The notes under the pieces are model-generated. The model was given only the letters and a program-made list of their open reading frames with translations, did no database searches and had not been told where the DNA came from. Positions 9,024 through 17,355 of a DNA stretch of 61,076 nt are shown one piece after another (position 1 is the first letter of the stretch; the number at the start of each line of letters is the position of its first letter). This stretch comes from CAUZFZ01 sp963579025. GTDB lineage: Bacteria; Planctomycetota; Planctomycetia; Planctomycetales; Planctomycetaceae. The position numbers and the translations under genes are program-made. The DNA lies in contig CAUZFZ010000046.1 of assembly GCA_963579025.1 (NCBI GenBank), forward strand, positions 1 through 61,076. Direction: 5' to 3'.

Positions 9024-9854
9024 TTATCGCTTCGAGAACTGGAAACCTCGGCGAGCCTTGCGGCGACCGAACTTCTTACGTTCCACCATACGACCATCAC
9101 GCGTGAGAAAACCGGCTTCAGCCAGCAAGTGGTGCAGTTCCGGATTCCTGGCTTCCAAGGCACGGGCGATGCCAAGGATGACTGCTCCGGTCTGGCCGGT
9201 GGTTCCACCGCCATTGACGCGGACCCAGACATCGACGTCGGTTCGCGTGTTGGTTGCGTGCAGCGGTGCCTGCACCATCTTCTGGTCGCGTTCGATCCGG
9301 AAGAATTCTTCCAGGGTTCGACCATTGACCACAAACTTGCCGTCGCCCTCTTTGATTCGCACGCGGGCCACTGACGTCTTGCGACGGCCGGTTCCGATGG
9401 CGGTTCCGTCTTTGTCAATCTTTCCGCGGATAACCACTGGCGCTACGGGCTTATCTTCCTCAGCCGGGGCGCCTTCGCCCAGTGTCAACTCCGGGAGGTC
9501 GCTCCCATCGGCCGCTGCTTCAGGCGGTGCTTCGTCTTCCGACTCAACCTCGGCGGCGACTTCCGGTTCGGCAACCGCGTCTGGTTCGGCAACCGCGTCT
9601 GGTTCGGCAACCGCGTCTGGTTCGGCAACCGCGTCTGGTTCGGCAACCGCGTCTGGTTCGGCAACGGCCGCTGGTTCAGCAGCGACTTCCGGTTCGGCAA
9701 CCGCTTCTACTTCAGCAGCGGCTTCGGGTTCGGGTTCCGCAGCGGCTTCTGGTTCAGCAACGACTGGTGCGCTGTCTGGAGCCTCGGGTGTTGCCGCCTG
9801 AAGTTCCTCTTCCGGCGTCTGCCCGTCGTCGGGCGTCGGTGTATCAGTGCTCAT
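9024..9854 (-). CDS. rpsI: 30S ribosomal protein S9 with long acidic N-terminal extension
   Basis: The C-terminal ~130 residues are a normal S9: IGTGRRKTSVARVRIKEG, GRTLEEFF, QAPLHATNT, VNGGGTTGQTGAVILGIARAL, DGRMVERKKFGRRKARR and the basic tail ending FQFSKR that reaches the ribosomal P site. Ahead of it are about 145 extra residues, very rich in Ala, Glu, Pro and Val, largely built from repeats of the hexapeptide DAVAEP and variants. S9 is usually about 130 residues, so this protein is twice normal size. The extension has no strong-start alternative before the S9 domain, and codon use is uniform. It follows rplM (99 bp gap), the conserved L13-S9 order. Confidence 0.93.
   Translation of the reverse strand: MSTDTPTPDDGQTPEEELQAATPEAPDSAPVVAEPEAAAEPEPEAAAEVEAVAEPEVAAEPAAVAEPDAVAEPDAVAEPDAVAEPDAVAEPDAVAEPEVAAEVESEDEAPPEAAADGSDLPELTLGEGAPAEEDKPVAPVVIRGKIDKDGTAIGTGRRKTSVARVRIKEGDGKFVVNGRTLEEFFRIERDQKMVQAPLHATNTRTDVDVWVRVNGGGTTGQTGAVILGIARALEARNPELHHLLAEAGFLTRDGRMVERKKFGRRKARRGFQFSKR
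9565..9654. repeat. 18-bp tandem repeat inside rpsI
   Basis: Five exact head-to-tail copies of the 18-mer GGTTCGGCAACCGCGTCT, with a diverged sixth copy to 9672 and further degenerate units on both sides. On the coding (minus) strand each unit encodes one hexapeptide of the Ala/Glu/Pro extension of S9. Because unit length is a multiple of three, copy-number changes keep the frame. Confidence 0.95.
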
Positions 9855-9953
9855 AGCAATTATCCAGGTTCAGATTCAGTCGCCACGTTCAGCAGGACGT
9901 GGAGTTACCGACACTCCGATGTGTGCGGTCACGAATTGTTCAGTGAGACCACC

Positions 9954-10454
9954 CTATTTGTCACCCGGCAGCAGGTGCGGCGGGAACGGCTGCGGCTGCT
10001 GGGCCTGATGTCCGTGATCCGGACCACAGAACAGACGCAGATTCTTCAGCATCTGGCTTCCCAGACGATTCTTCGGAAGCATCCGGCGGACGGCCTCCTG
10101 AAGGATCATTTCCGGCTTCTTGTCAAGCAGATCAGCGGCAGTCTGAATTTTGAGGCCACTCGGATATCCCGAGTACCGTGCATAAGTTCGCTGCTCCATC
10201 TTGCGTGTGTAATACGGGTGACTCGGATGCCGTGCCGGCTGGCCAGAAAACCGAATGAGATGCGCGTTGACGACAATCACCACGTCTCCGGACAGCACAT
10301 GCGGCGTATACGACGCCTTATGCTTGCCCATCAGCACGGTGGCAATCTGTGTGGCGATTCGACCAACGATCATTCCGTCAGTATCGAGCACGTACCAGTC
10401 AGGATTGGTCGTCTCCTTTTTCGCCATCGTGGTGCGTTGAGTTATGACAGGCAC
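9954..10454 (-). CDS. rplM: 50S ribosomal protein L13
   Basis: A 166-residue L13, an early-assembly large-subunit protein that binds 23S rRNA. Typical blocks are WYVLDTDGMIVGRIATQIA, LMGKHKASYTPH, GDVVIVVNA, HPYYTRKMEQRTYARYSGYPSGL and AVRRMLPKNRLG. The usual family ends soon after LKNLRLF; here about 25 extra residues rich in Gln, His and Pro follow. The start is either GTG at 10454, with AAGGA upstream, or ATG at 10427 (MAKKETTNPDW), which matches typical L13 starts but lacks a ribosome-binding site. It is first in an rplM-rpsI pair. Confidence 0.93.
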   Translation of the reverse strand: MPVITQRTTMAKKETTNPDWYVLDTDGMIVGRIATQIATVLMGKHKASYTPHVLSGDVVIVVNAHLIRFSGQPARHPSHPYYTRKMEQRTYARYSGYPSGLKIQTAADLLDKKPEMILQEAVRRMLPKNRLGSQMLKNLRLFCGPDHGHQAQQPQPFPPHLLPGDK

Positions 10455-10480
10455 GGTTACATTCCTTCAGAAAGCGACGA

Positions 10481-10504
10481 GGGCTGCAACAAATGCCGCA
10501 GCCC
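10481..10504 (-). promoter_or_regulatory. Stem-loop upstream of rplM
   Basis: A perfect 7-bp stem (GGGCTGC/GCAGCCC) with a 10-base loop lies 27 bp before the rplM start and about 70 bp after the end of the gene at 10578. It has no T-run, so it is a poor intrinsic terminator. It could be an L13 leader structure or simply an end-of-transcript hairpin of the upstream gene. Confidence 0.4.
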
Positions 10505-10577
10505 CTTTAATAGCAACAGGTTACGCAATCAGACCCAGCGAGAGTCTATGCGGGAACGCGAAAGAGTAGCGAGTTGA

Positions 10578-11864
10578 TCATGTGCGTTCAACTCGGGCAT
10601 CTGGAAATCGACCTCTGTCGGATTGGGGGACTGTTGTGTACAGAATTCCGGTCCGTTTCGGTGCTCGATCGGCCAGCCAGAGCGGCGAGGTCAGGAGGCA
10701 ACGAGCCCACGCGTCTGACTGGTCGGTCCAACTCGGAAGCGGTTGTTGCCCGCTTTGCTCGTGTGGTCGCCGCATCTGGTCAGAAACATCGAGCGTGTGA
10801 TTCCGATGGAACTCCTGTCGCTCCCGTTTTGTCTCCAGTCCAAGTCGTTGGCAAATCTGTTCAGTCGGCACGTGAAGCCATCGGGCATCGCCGGTCAGAT
10901 TCAGCCGCCGATAGAGTTCCAGTGCGACTCGGCCCATTGTCCACCGGGCATTGATGTCCTGTGTGGGTCGCACAACCGCCTGCCCGTCGGTTGATGTGTA
11001 GACCATCGCATCGATGCCGAGTGGTCCGAAGTATCCGTCCCCATGCAGTTGGTCGGCGATTCTCCGGCCCGTGGCGACGATTGACTGCAGCGTCTCCGAT
11101 GACACTTCGGGAAAGGCATCGTCCGCCCGAATGCCGTTGCCGGGGCAACCTGGCAGGATTTCGGTCATGCCCAGGAACGTTGGAGATTCAGCACGGCCCA
11201 TTGGCAGGTCCCATTGGGTACTCAATTCAATCTCGGGCTGCACTTGTGGTTCGAAGTAGGCGGCGTGCTGCTGCTTGAGGCGAGACGTCAGCCAGTTGAT
11301 CGATGCCTTGTCCAGTTGGTCACCACGCCCCGTCAGCCGTTCGCGACCGGCCATGCCGAATTCTGCTTTGACAATCCACTGGAAGTCGGAAACCGGTGTT
11401 TCCCATTTGCGGGCGCCGCGCCGAATCGCATCGTTCAGATCATCGACGGCCAGGATTCGTCGGGCGCCGGACAGCGATTTCCCAATTTCGATTTCCAGTT
11501 CATGCGAAAATGTCCGCGAATTTGCCCGTCGAACGACATCCAGCGGTGGGGCTGTGACATGGCAGCCCAACTGACTGGCAGCTCGCAACGCCGTCTCTGA
11601 CCAGCCCCACGGTGCAGCCTGCAAAGACACTGCAGGCGGGCTGTTCGTGACCGACCTGCCATGAACAAGGCCCGCATCAGCAGCTGCGGCAAGGAACTCG
11701 TGGGGCAGTGGTTCGTCGAAGTGAACCCTGTCGTCCGGTTTCGTCAGCGGCAGCAGATGCGCTGTCAACTCGGCATTCAACGCAGCGAGTCGCGCCGGGC
11801 GGTTGTATCCGGATGTCGCGATTTGATGCTCGAAGTCGAAATTGCCGAGAAAAATTCGTGCCAT
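10578..11864 (-). CDS. Probable ATP-grasp-like protein
   Basis: About 428 residues beginning MARIFLGNFDFEHQ. I assign an ATP-grasp-like fold on motif style: WIVKAEFGMAGRER (a lysine-then-glycine-rich strand and loop), the acidic strand pair FEPQVQPEIELSTQWD, and the metal/ATP-binding end GIDAMVY...DINARWTMGRVALEL, where the last Asp/Asn would hold Mg. ATP-grasp enzymes ligate a carboxylate to an amine or thiol. The substrate is unknown. The frame is open to 11948, but the ATG at 11864 starts the first beta strand. The last ~60 residues show no clear fold. It is divergent from the membrane protein at 12105. Confidence 0.6.
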   Translation of the reverse strand: MARIFLGNFDFEHQIATSGYNRPARLAALNAELTAHLLPLTKPDDRVHFDEPLPHEFLAAAADAGLVHGRSVTNSPPAVSLQAAPWGWSETALRAASQLGCHVTAPPLDVVRRANSRTFSHELEIEIGKSLSGARRILAVDDLNDAIRRGARKWETPVSDFQWIVKAEFGMAGRERLTGRGDQLDKASINWLTSRLKQQHAAYFEPQVQPEIELSTQWDLPMGRAESPTFLGMTEILPGCPGNGIRADDAFPEVSSETLQSIVATGRRIADQLHGDGYFGPLGIDAMVYTSTDGQAVVRPTQDINARWTMGRVALELYRRLNLTGDARWLHVPTEQICQRLGLETKRERQEFHRNHTLDVSDQMRRPHEQSGQQPLPSWTDQSDAWARCLLTSPLWLADRAPKRTGILYTTVPQSDRGRFPDARVERT

Positions 11865-12104
11865 GACCTTGCGATGGTTTGAGGCATGTCCCCGATTGCG
11901 AATGGACCCGTGCGACGTCGTTTGAGCGACGTCGACCTGTCGCAACACCGGGAGCTGTCAGATCGTCGGCCAGTCTTGCCAACCTCTGGGAAAAGCATAA
12001 CTTACGAAGATTCATTGACCCCTGAAGCCGCTCGGTGTCAGTATTCTGCCCGGTTGCTGAGAAACTGGTTCTTTGGGTCAAGGTCCGTCTCAGACGGCGA
12101 TGCG

Positions 12105-13469
12105 ATGGAAACGATTCTCAAAGGCTACGAAGTCAATGCGGCGACGTGGTTCTATTTGTCTCTGCTACTAATCGTCGCCGTGTTCTTCCGCTTCCGGCGA
12201 TTGTGGTCCCTGCGCAACGTGGACCTTCTGCTTCTGCTCAGCGTGTCTCCCGGGCTATTACTGCTGAACGTGGCCCGCGGGCTGCCCATGACCAGCCCGG
12301 ACGAGGTCCTGCAGGTCGAAAAACTGCGGTCGCTTGGCTATGGCTGGCTGTTCGTGACAACCGGGCTGTGTCTGGTCCGGCTGTTTTTCGACGCGTGGTT
12401 CCGGCGGCGCCCGTTAATCGAGCAGAACCTGAACGCGGCCGGACTGACGTTTCTTTGCGTCGCCGCGTTTGTGTTCCAGGTCACTAGAGTTGCCACTGAG
12501 GATCCCGCTGCCACAACCGTCGCGGCTGTGCGGCAAGCGGAGGACCTGCTCAGTCGCGAGGACACGAATACAAACACGGGAACGACCACCGGCCCGGCTC
12601 AACGGTTGCTGTCGGCGACGGGAGTGGCAGCGGCGCGAATCGTCGCGGAGCCGAGCGTGGCCGAGCTTGTTGCGGCCCGAGTCATGGCGTGCCTCTCGCA
12701 CCTGGCGGTTGTTCTGGGACTGGTGTTTCTGGGACGCCGGCACCTGGGAGATATCCGCCTGGGCGTGGCCATGGCGACGATGTACCTGCTACTGCCCTGC
12801 ACTGCCTATCAGGTGAATCATGTCGCGCATGTCCTGCCGGCGGCGCTCGTGATCTGGGCGTTGACGTTCTATCACAGACCAATGGTCGCTGGCGGACTGA
12901 TGGGCCTGGCTTGCGGAACAGTCTTCTTTCCTGCGTTTCTTCTGCCGCTGTGGATGGTGTTTTACGGTCGCAACGGATCGATTCGCTTTGCCGTGGCGCT
13001 GGCTGGAGTGGCAGCCGTTCTGATCGGTACGTTCGCCCTCACGGCCACCGATCCACAGTCCTTCGTGCGGCAGTGGATTGGCTCGATCGACTGGAGCGTG
13101 CTGCAGTTTCAGCGTGGCCAGGGCGTTGGTTTCTGGGCATCTGTCGATTCCGTGTACCGCATTCCCGTGATGGCCGCGTTTCTGGTCATGGCGATCTGCC
13201 TGACAATCTTCCCGCTGAAAAAGAACATCGAACACCTGATGTCGCATTCGGCGGCCATCGTTGTCGCGACGCAATTGTGGTACCCACAGCATGGTGGAGT
13301 TTACGTGCTGTGGTATCTGCCGCTGTTGCTGGCCGTCGTCTTCCGACCGCGGCTCACGCATCTTGTGCCGCCGGAGTCGGCTCCTTTACTGAAAGCCGCG
13401 CGGGAAGCCAGTTCCGACACGCCATCGGACCGCACGTTTTCGAGCCCCGGACGACAGCAGCTTCCGTAA
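12105..13469 (+). CDS. Polytopic membrane protein of unknown function
   Basis: About 454 residues with roughly nine to eleven hydrophobic segments (for example FYLSLLLIVAVFF, LLLLLSVSPGLLLLNV, LTFLCVAAFVFQV, LAVVLGLVFL, VLPAALVIWALTFY, LMGLACGTVFFPAFLL, FAVALAGVAAVLIGTFAL, VMAAFLVMAICLTIF and LWYLPLLLAVVF). A non-hydrophobic Thr-rich stretch lies near residue 145. The general look is that of glycosyltransferase-family integral proteins (GT-C-like), but no catalytic motif was identified, so I leave it unnamed. The ATG at 12105 (METILKGYEV) is preferred over the open frame reaching back to 11886. It converges on the enolase-superfamily gene. Confidence 0.75.
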   Translation: METILKGYEVNAATWFYLSLLLIVAVFFRFRRLWSLRNVDLLLLLSVSPGLLLLNVARGLPMTSPDEVLQVEKLRSLGYGWLFVTTGLCLVRLFFDAWFRRRPLIEQNLNAAGLTFLCVAAFVFQVTRVATEDPAATTVAAVRQAEDLLSREDTNTNTGTTTGPAQRLLSATGVAAARIVAEPSVAELVAARVMACLSHLAVVLGLVFLGRRHLGDIRLGVAMATMYLLLPCTAYQVNHVAHVLPAALVIWALTFYHRPMVAGGLMGLACGTVFFPAFLLPLWMVFYGRNGSIRFAVALAGVAAVLIGTFALTATDPQSFVRQWIGSIDWSVLQFQRGQGVGFWASVDSVYRIPVMAAFLVMAICLTIFPLKKNIEHLMSHSAAIVVATQLWYPQHGGVYVLWYLPLLLAVVFRPRLTHLVPPESAPLLKAAREASSDTPSDRTFSSPGRQQLP

Positions 13470-13495
13470 GACAGCGCACTCACTTCGCGGCGCAG

Positions 13496-14893
13496 CTACT
13501 TCTCAAAGACGGGACCCTTGCGTGCCTTGTTGTAGAGGTCTTTCCAGCGGGCCGAGCCGTCGTTGGGCAACAGCTTCGTGAAGACACCACGCTCGAAGTA
13601 CGGCATGCCCCCGCGCCGGGCGAGACTCAGCATGAAGTTGACCTTACCGTTGTTGGCCAGGTACATCCGTCGGCCGTCCGGCCAGGTTGTTTCAATCACA
13701 CGGGGCGGTTCCGGCCGGCGTTTGGGTTTCGGAACTTTGAGTTTCTCGACCGTGTCCCAGTCGACTTCGCAGCCCAGACCTGGTCCATCCGGGATCGACG
13801 AATAGCCATCCGTGACCGTTACCGGTTCGGTGATGAGCTGATGCTCGTAAAGCTGATGGCAGTTGACCGCCGGCCAGGTTGCGTGACTGAGGACTGCTCC
13901 GAAGTGCTTCGACCATGTCGCTGTCAGGCCCATGCCGACAAGCTGCAGCCAGAACGGTTTGTCCGCCAGTGCCGCACCGGTCGCGCGTTGCAGCAGCAGT
14001 TTCGCTCCGCCACCAATCACGAAGCCATCGCACGCGTCTTCGGTCAGCACGATGTATGGGTCGGGCCGACCGTAGTGCATGGCAACGGGAACACGTGTCG
14101 CATTCCTGATGACCTGGTTGCCGCGAATATCGTGTTGAAAGATGGGTGTCTCCCAGATGGCCATCTGCGGAAACTCGGCCAGCTCTTTCAGGATCGGAAT
14201 GCCGCGTTCGGCGCTCAGCAATGTGTCGTTGAAGTCGAGAGCGACTTTGAAATCTTTCGGGACGGCTTTCGCGGTCGCTTCCGCCATCGCCCAGGGATCG
14301 AACCACGGCCGGCCTTTCGTTTTGTACGCGCGGTATCCCTGCCGATAAGCCTCGGCACACTCGGCGGCCATGTCTTCGGGCGACGTGTCGATGTTCCACC
14401 ACGCGAGCGGAGTGCGATCGTGAACGCGAGTTCCCAGCAGTGCATACGCCGGAACTCCAGTCGCTTTTCCGACGGCGTCAAACAGCGCCATCTGCAGGCC
14501 AGCGCCCAGATCATCGTCCCACATCAGCTCGACGGCGTTCCTTCCGTGAGCACGAGCAACGTCTTCGTCCTCGGTCGCCTCCCACGTGTAGTAGAGCAGA
14601 GTCTCGCCGTGTCCCGTGTGCCCCGACTTAAGCGTCACCGAGCAAATCTCCGACCACTTCCAGTGTGGGATTTCGCGCGACATGTTGCGGTCAGGAACTT
14701 CGCGAAACGGATTCAGCACTGTCACCCGTTCGATCTTCGCGATTTCGAAGGCGCGGTTCGGCGCAGGTGCCGCCTCGGCCCTGGGCGAACTCAGCATGTC
14801 GGAAAAACAGACACCGGTCAGTGCGGCTGCGCCGGATCGCAACAGGCTGCGGCGATCGATGTGAAGACCTGTCTGACTGGAGCGTGCGGTCAT
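13496..14893 (-). CDS. Mandelate racemase/muconate lactonizing enzyme family, Tat-exported
   Basis: About 465 residues. The ATG at 14893 has AAGGGA at good spacing. A Tat-type signal (DRRSLLRSG plus a hydrophobic run ending AEAAP) precedes an enolase-superfamily fold. The capping domain runs from about 45 to 160; barrel motifs include YKTKGRPW (candidate catalytic Lys), VALDFND and IWETPIF (acidic metal ligands), and DGFVIGGG. Members abstract a proton alpha to a carboxylate (racemases, sugar-acid dehydratases, cycloisomerases). The substrate is not clear. Export of such an enzyme is common only in planctomycetes and relatives. It is co-oriented with, and starts just after, the secreted protein gene upstream. 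Confidence 0.85.
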   Translation of the reverse strand: MTARSSQTGLHIDRRSLLRSGAAALTGVCFSDMLSSPRAEAAPAPNRAFEIAKIERVTVLNPFREVPDRNMSREIPHWKWSEICSVTLKSGHTGHGETLLYYTWEATEDEDVARAHGRNAVELMWDDDLGAGLQMALFDAVGKATGVPAYALLGTRVHDRTPLAWWNIDTSPEDMAAECAEAYRQGYRAYKTKGRPWFDPWAMAEATAKAVPKDFKVALDFNDTLLSAERGIPILKELAEFPQMAIWETPIFQHDIRGNQVIRNATRVPVAMHYGRPDPYIVLTEDACDGFVIGGGAKLLLQRATGAALADKPFWLQLVGMGLTATWSKHFGAVLSHATWPAVNCHQLYEHQLITEPVTVTDGYSSIPDGPGLGCEVDWDTVEKLKVPKPKRRPEPPRVIETTWPDGRRMYLANNGKVNFMLSLARRGGMPYFERGVFTKLLPNDGSARWKDLYNKARKGPVFEK

Positions 14894-14910
14894 GGAACTT
14901 CCCTTCTGGT

Positions 14911-16989
14911 TCAATCCGCGCCACGTGGCACGGAATAGTCCTCTTCAATTGAGATGGCCCGAATCTCGCAGTCATCGAAGCTGGTCGCGTCGTCTGGCGC
15001 GGGAGTCTGACGGAATCGCAGCGTGTTGACACCCTGCTCCAACACCGCTCGCGGAATTCGAATCCGCACGCGTCGTGGGGAGTGCGCGGGACAGTGAATC
15101 GAGACATGCTCATTGAGCGTGCCGATCAGTTGTCCGTTCACCTCGACACGTGTGGCGAGGAATCCACCTCGCACGGCATTCAGCAACGGTGACGCGGCCA
15201 GCGTCTGTGGCCCCGCGGGAATCAGCTCGGCGGCATCCAGACTGAGGTAGACGACTCGGTCCGGCCTTTCGATCGGGACCCACGACAGGGACAACTCGGT
15301 ACCGATTGGTTCCGGTGAACTGAACTCCTCACGAATTCCGTTACCCAGATGCCGCGGCCCGGCGTCCAGCATCTGCGTCGAACCGAACGCCAACGGTTCG
15401 ATTCGCTGCAACATTCCCCACGGCAGTCTGAGCGTTCGTAAGAGCGGGTGATCCACGACGAGTCCGATTGCGTCCGCGCCGACGATCACCGCTCGGAGCC
15501 GCCCGCCCCGCGGTTCGCCGAAGTGCATGCAACTGGCTTCAGGAGCGAGCGTCAATTGCGCCAGCCAACCAACCTGTGTGGGTCGGTTCGTCGGAACGTC
15601 GTTGATGATCGGATCCGTGGAATGGCGAAACTGCACGGACTTAATGTCAGGCCACGGGACGTGAACACGACCGTTGACCGTGGTGAGACGAAAGACGTCG
15701 CGTCCGCGAAATACGCCAGCTGATGGAAATCCGGAGTCTTCCTGCGCGCTGTAGCCGAACAGTTCGTCTCCACTGTTCAGCGCAATGCAATCCGAATCAC
15801 GTGCAGGCGTCAGCGTGCGGGGCAAACTCGCTGCATCCCGATCGACTCGCCGGATGCGAAATCTGGCCGGCGGAAGCGAGCTTCCTTCGACTGGGGCATT
15901 TGCGGGAGACACAACTCGCACTCCCGTAAGCATGCCGGACCAGTAGGGAGCCGATCCCAGAAGCTGTCCATCGACACTGACAGTCAGCCCCTGACCGAGA
16001 AACAGACGAAGCCGAAGCATGTCGTGTTTGATTCGCACAACGCTTCTGGACATGGCGATATCCGAAGCCAGCACGAACTCGGTTTGGTCATTCGCGGACC
16101 GTCGGATATGCGCGGAAACGTGGCGCGTCACGCTGTCAGTATCTTCCAGCAGAAACTGCACGGACTCGATGAGTGGAACGGATAAGTCGTGCGAATCGAG
16201 TCGCATGTCGAAGCTGGCGAGGACAGCTGACGCCGGTTCCGGCAATGTGGTGGTCGCGTGACATCCCGGCTTGAGCAGGTCACCGGCTGGTTCGAATACC
16301 CAACGCATGGCAGGCATCAGATGCTGCTGAGCCGCCTTCCGATCGGCGTCGCGTGGAGTGACCGTGTATGTCACCGATGCAAGATCACTCGCCTGCGATG
16401 GAGGACGAATCGAAGCCACACACTCGATAGGCACCACGCGCGACGGCTCCGGGTGCTGCAGCCCGGGCAGACCGAATCGACGCACCAATGGCCTGGGATC
16501 GCCGTCGACGGAATCGGTCGGGCTGTCACGGGCAATATGGTACGAGCCGGTCGCGAAGGACTCGCCGGTCCAGAGCGTGACGATCCTCACGGACCGACTG
16601 GACTTTGAATCGAAAATATGCGGCGGGAAGTCAATCCGTGCAATTTCGGACAGCGGCGTTTCGTCCGCCTGCAGACGGGCGGATGCCCGCGGATTCTCGG
16701 TCCCCCGCGTAGTGCTCGTGAAGTGTGTTCGGAAACTCGAACCGTTATGTAAGGTCGCCCGGAACACCGGTCCGACCGGCACAGCCGACATAGCAGATTC
16801 AATCGAGCCTGCAACGAGAAACACCGCGGCCAACAGGAATTGCTGGAGTCGTACGACGCCCGGTGTGCCTCGTTCGCTACCGTCAAAGTCGAGAGGTTCC
16901 CTCGAGCGCAGGGCGAGTCTGCTCAGAAAACAACCGGTGCCCGACCAGCGAATTGGCGGACGGACTCGGTCAGGCAAATTGCAATGCAT
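14911..16989 (-). CDS. Large secreted protein of unknown function
   Basis: About 692 residues if the ATG at 16989 is used; the frame is open to 17082. A hydrophobic export-type segment (VRLQQFLLAAVFLVAGSIES) lies some 45 residues inside, so the true start may be a non-ATG codon nearer to it. The rest is beta-rich, with two short repeated-looking stretches: LNSGDELFGYSA...VPWPDIKSVQF and an earlier ARIDFPPHIF region, which resemble the LSM-like 'effect on local gene/bound' modules seen in planctomycete secreted proteins. The C-terminus has a carbohydrate-binding-like block (VEVNGQLIGTLNEH, GVNTLRFRQTP). No enzyme motif seen. It ends 17 bp before the next gene on the strand starts. Confidence 0.7.
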   Translation of the reverse strand: MHCNLPDRVRPPIRWSGTGCFLSRLALRSREPLDFDGSERGTPGVVRLQQFLLAAVFLVAGSIESAMSAVPVGPVFRATLHNGSSFRTHFTSTTRGTENPRASARLQADETPLSEIARIDFPPHIFDSKSSRSVRIVTLWTGESFATGSYHIARDSPTDSVDGDPRPLVRRFGLPGLQHPEPSRVVPIECVASIRPPSQASDLASVTYTVTPRDADRKAAQQHLMPAMRWVFEPAGDLLKPGCHATTTLPEPASAVLASFDMRLDSHDLSVPLIESVQFLLEDTDSVTRHVSAHIRRSANDQTEFVLASDIAMSRSVVRIKHDMLRLRLFLGQGLTVSVDGQLLGSAPYWSGMLTGVRVVSPANAPVEGSSLPPARFRIRRVDRDAASLPRTLTPARDSDCIALNSGDELFGYSAQEDSGFPSAGVFRGRDVFRLTTVNGRVHVPWPDIKSVQFRHSTDPIINDVPTNRPTQVGWLAQLTLAPEASCMHFGEPRGGRLRAVIVGADAIGLVVDHPLLRTLRLPWGMLQRIEPLAFGSTQMLDAGPRHLGNGIREEFSSPEPIGTELSLSWVPIERPDRVVYLSLDAAELIPAGPQTLAASPLLNAVRGGFLATRVEVNGQLIGTLNEHVSIHCPAHSPRRVRIRIPRAVLEQGVNTLRFRQTPAPDDATSFDDCEIRAISIEEDYSVPRGAD

Positions 16990-17355
16990 CGAGACACCGT
17001 CGTCGGGCGAAATGAATGCCGTACGGAAAGCGAGTGGATCGATTGTGTCGACAGGACCGATCACTGAATAGACACCGGTCATCGGAATACCCCGTGATCG
17101 GCTGTGGGCTGTTCATGCATTGCCGGGAATTCTGCAGCATTCACCGGCGTGATTATCGACGAGGTATGGAGTCGGTCGTTACAACCGTATGTGTTGCCAG
17201 GAAATGCGCCGTTGGACGGGTTGACGTAATTGCCGACGTTCCGGGCGGTCGTATACTTTCGCGGGCAACACGATGGAGCAGGCAGGTCAGTTTGGAGGCA
17301 GGTTTTCAGCACTGCTGCAGAACCAGAGCCCGAGAGCGGCTCAGAGTGATTTCAC
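16990..17355. other. Divergent intergenic region
   Basis: About 366 bp between the leftward secreted protein and the rightward PAS-GAF-receiver gene. It must hold the promoters of both. No convincing operator, repeat or RNA was recognised. Confidence 0.4.

Noticed and set aside
9122..9801. Long plus-strand frames over rpsI, very Ser/Ala/Thr-rich with repeated SGSATA units
   Set aside because: They are frame shadows of the 18-bp tandem repeat in rpsI on the other strand; the S9 domain fixes the coding strand.
12689..14938. A 749-codon plus-strand frame overlapping the membrane protein and enolase-superfamily genes
   Set aside because: It crosses two well-supported genes on different strands and shows no domain or ribosome-binding site.
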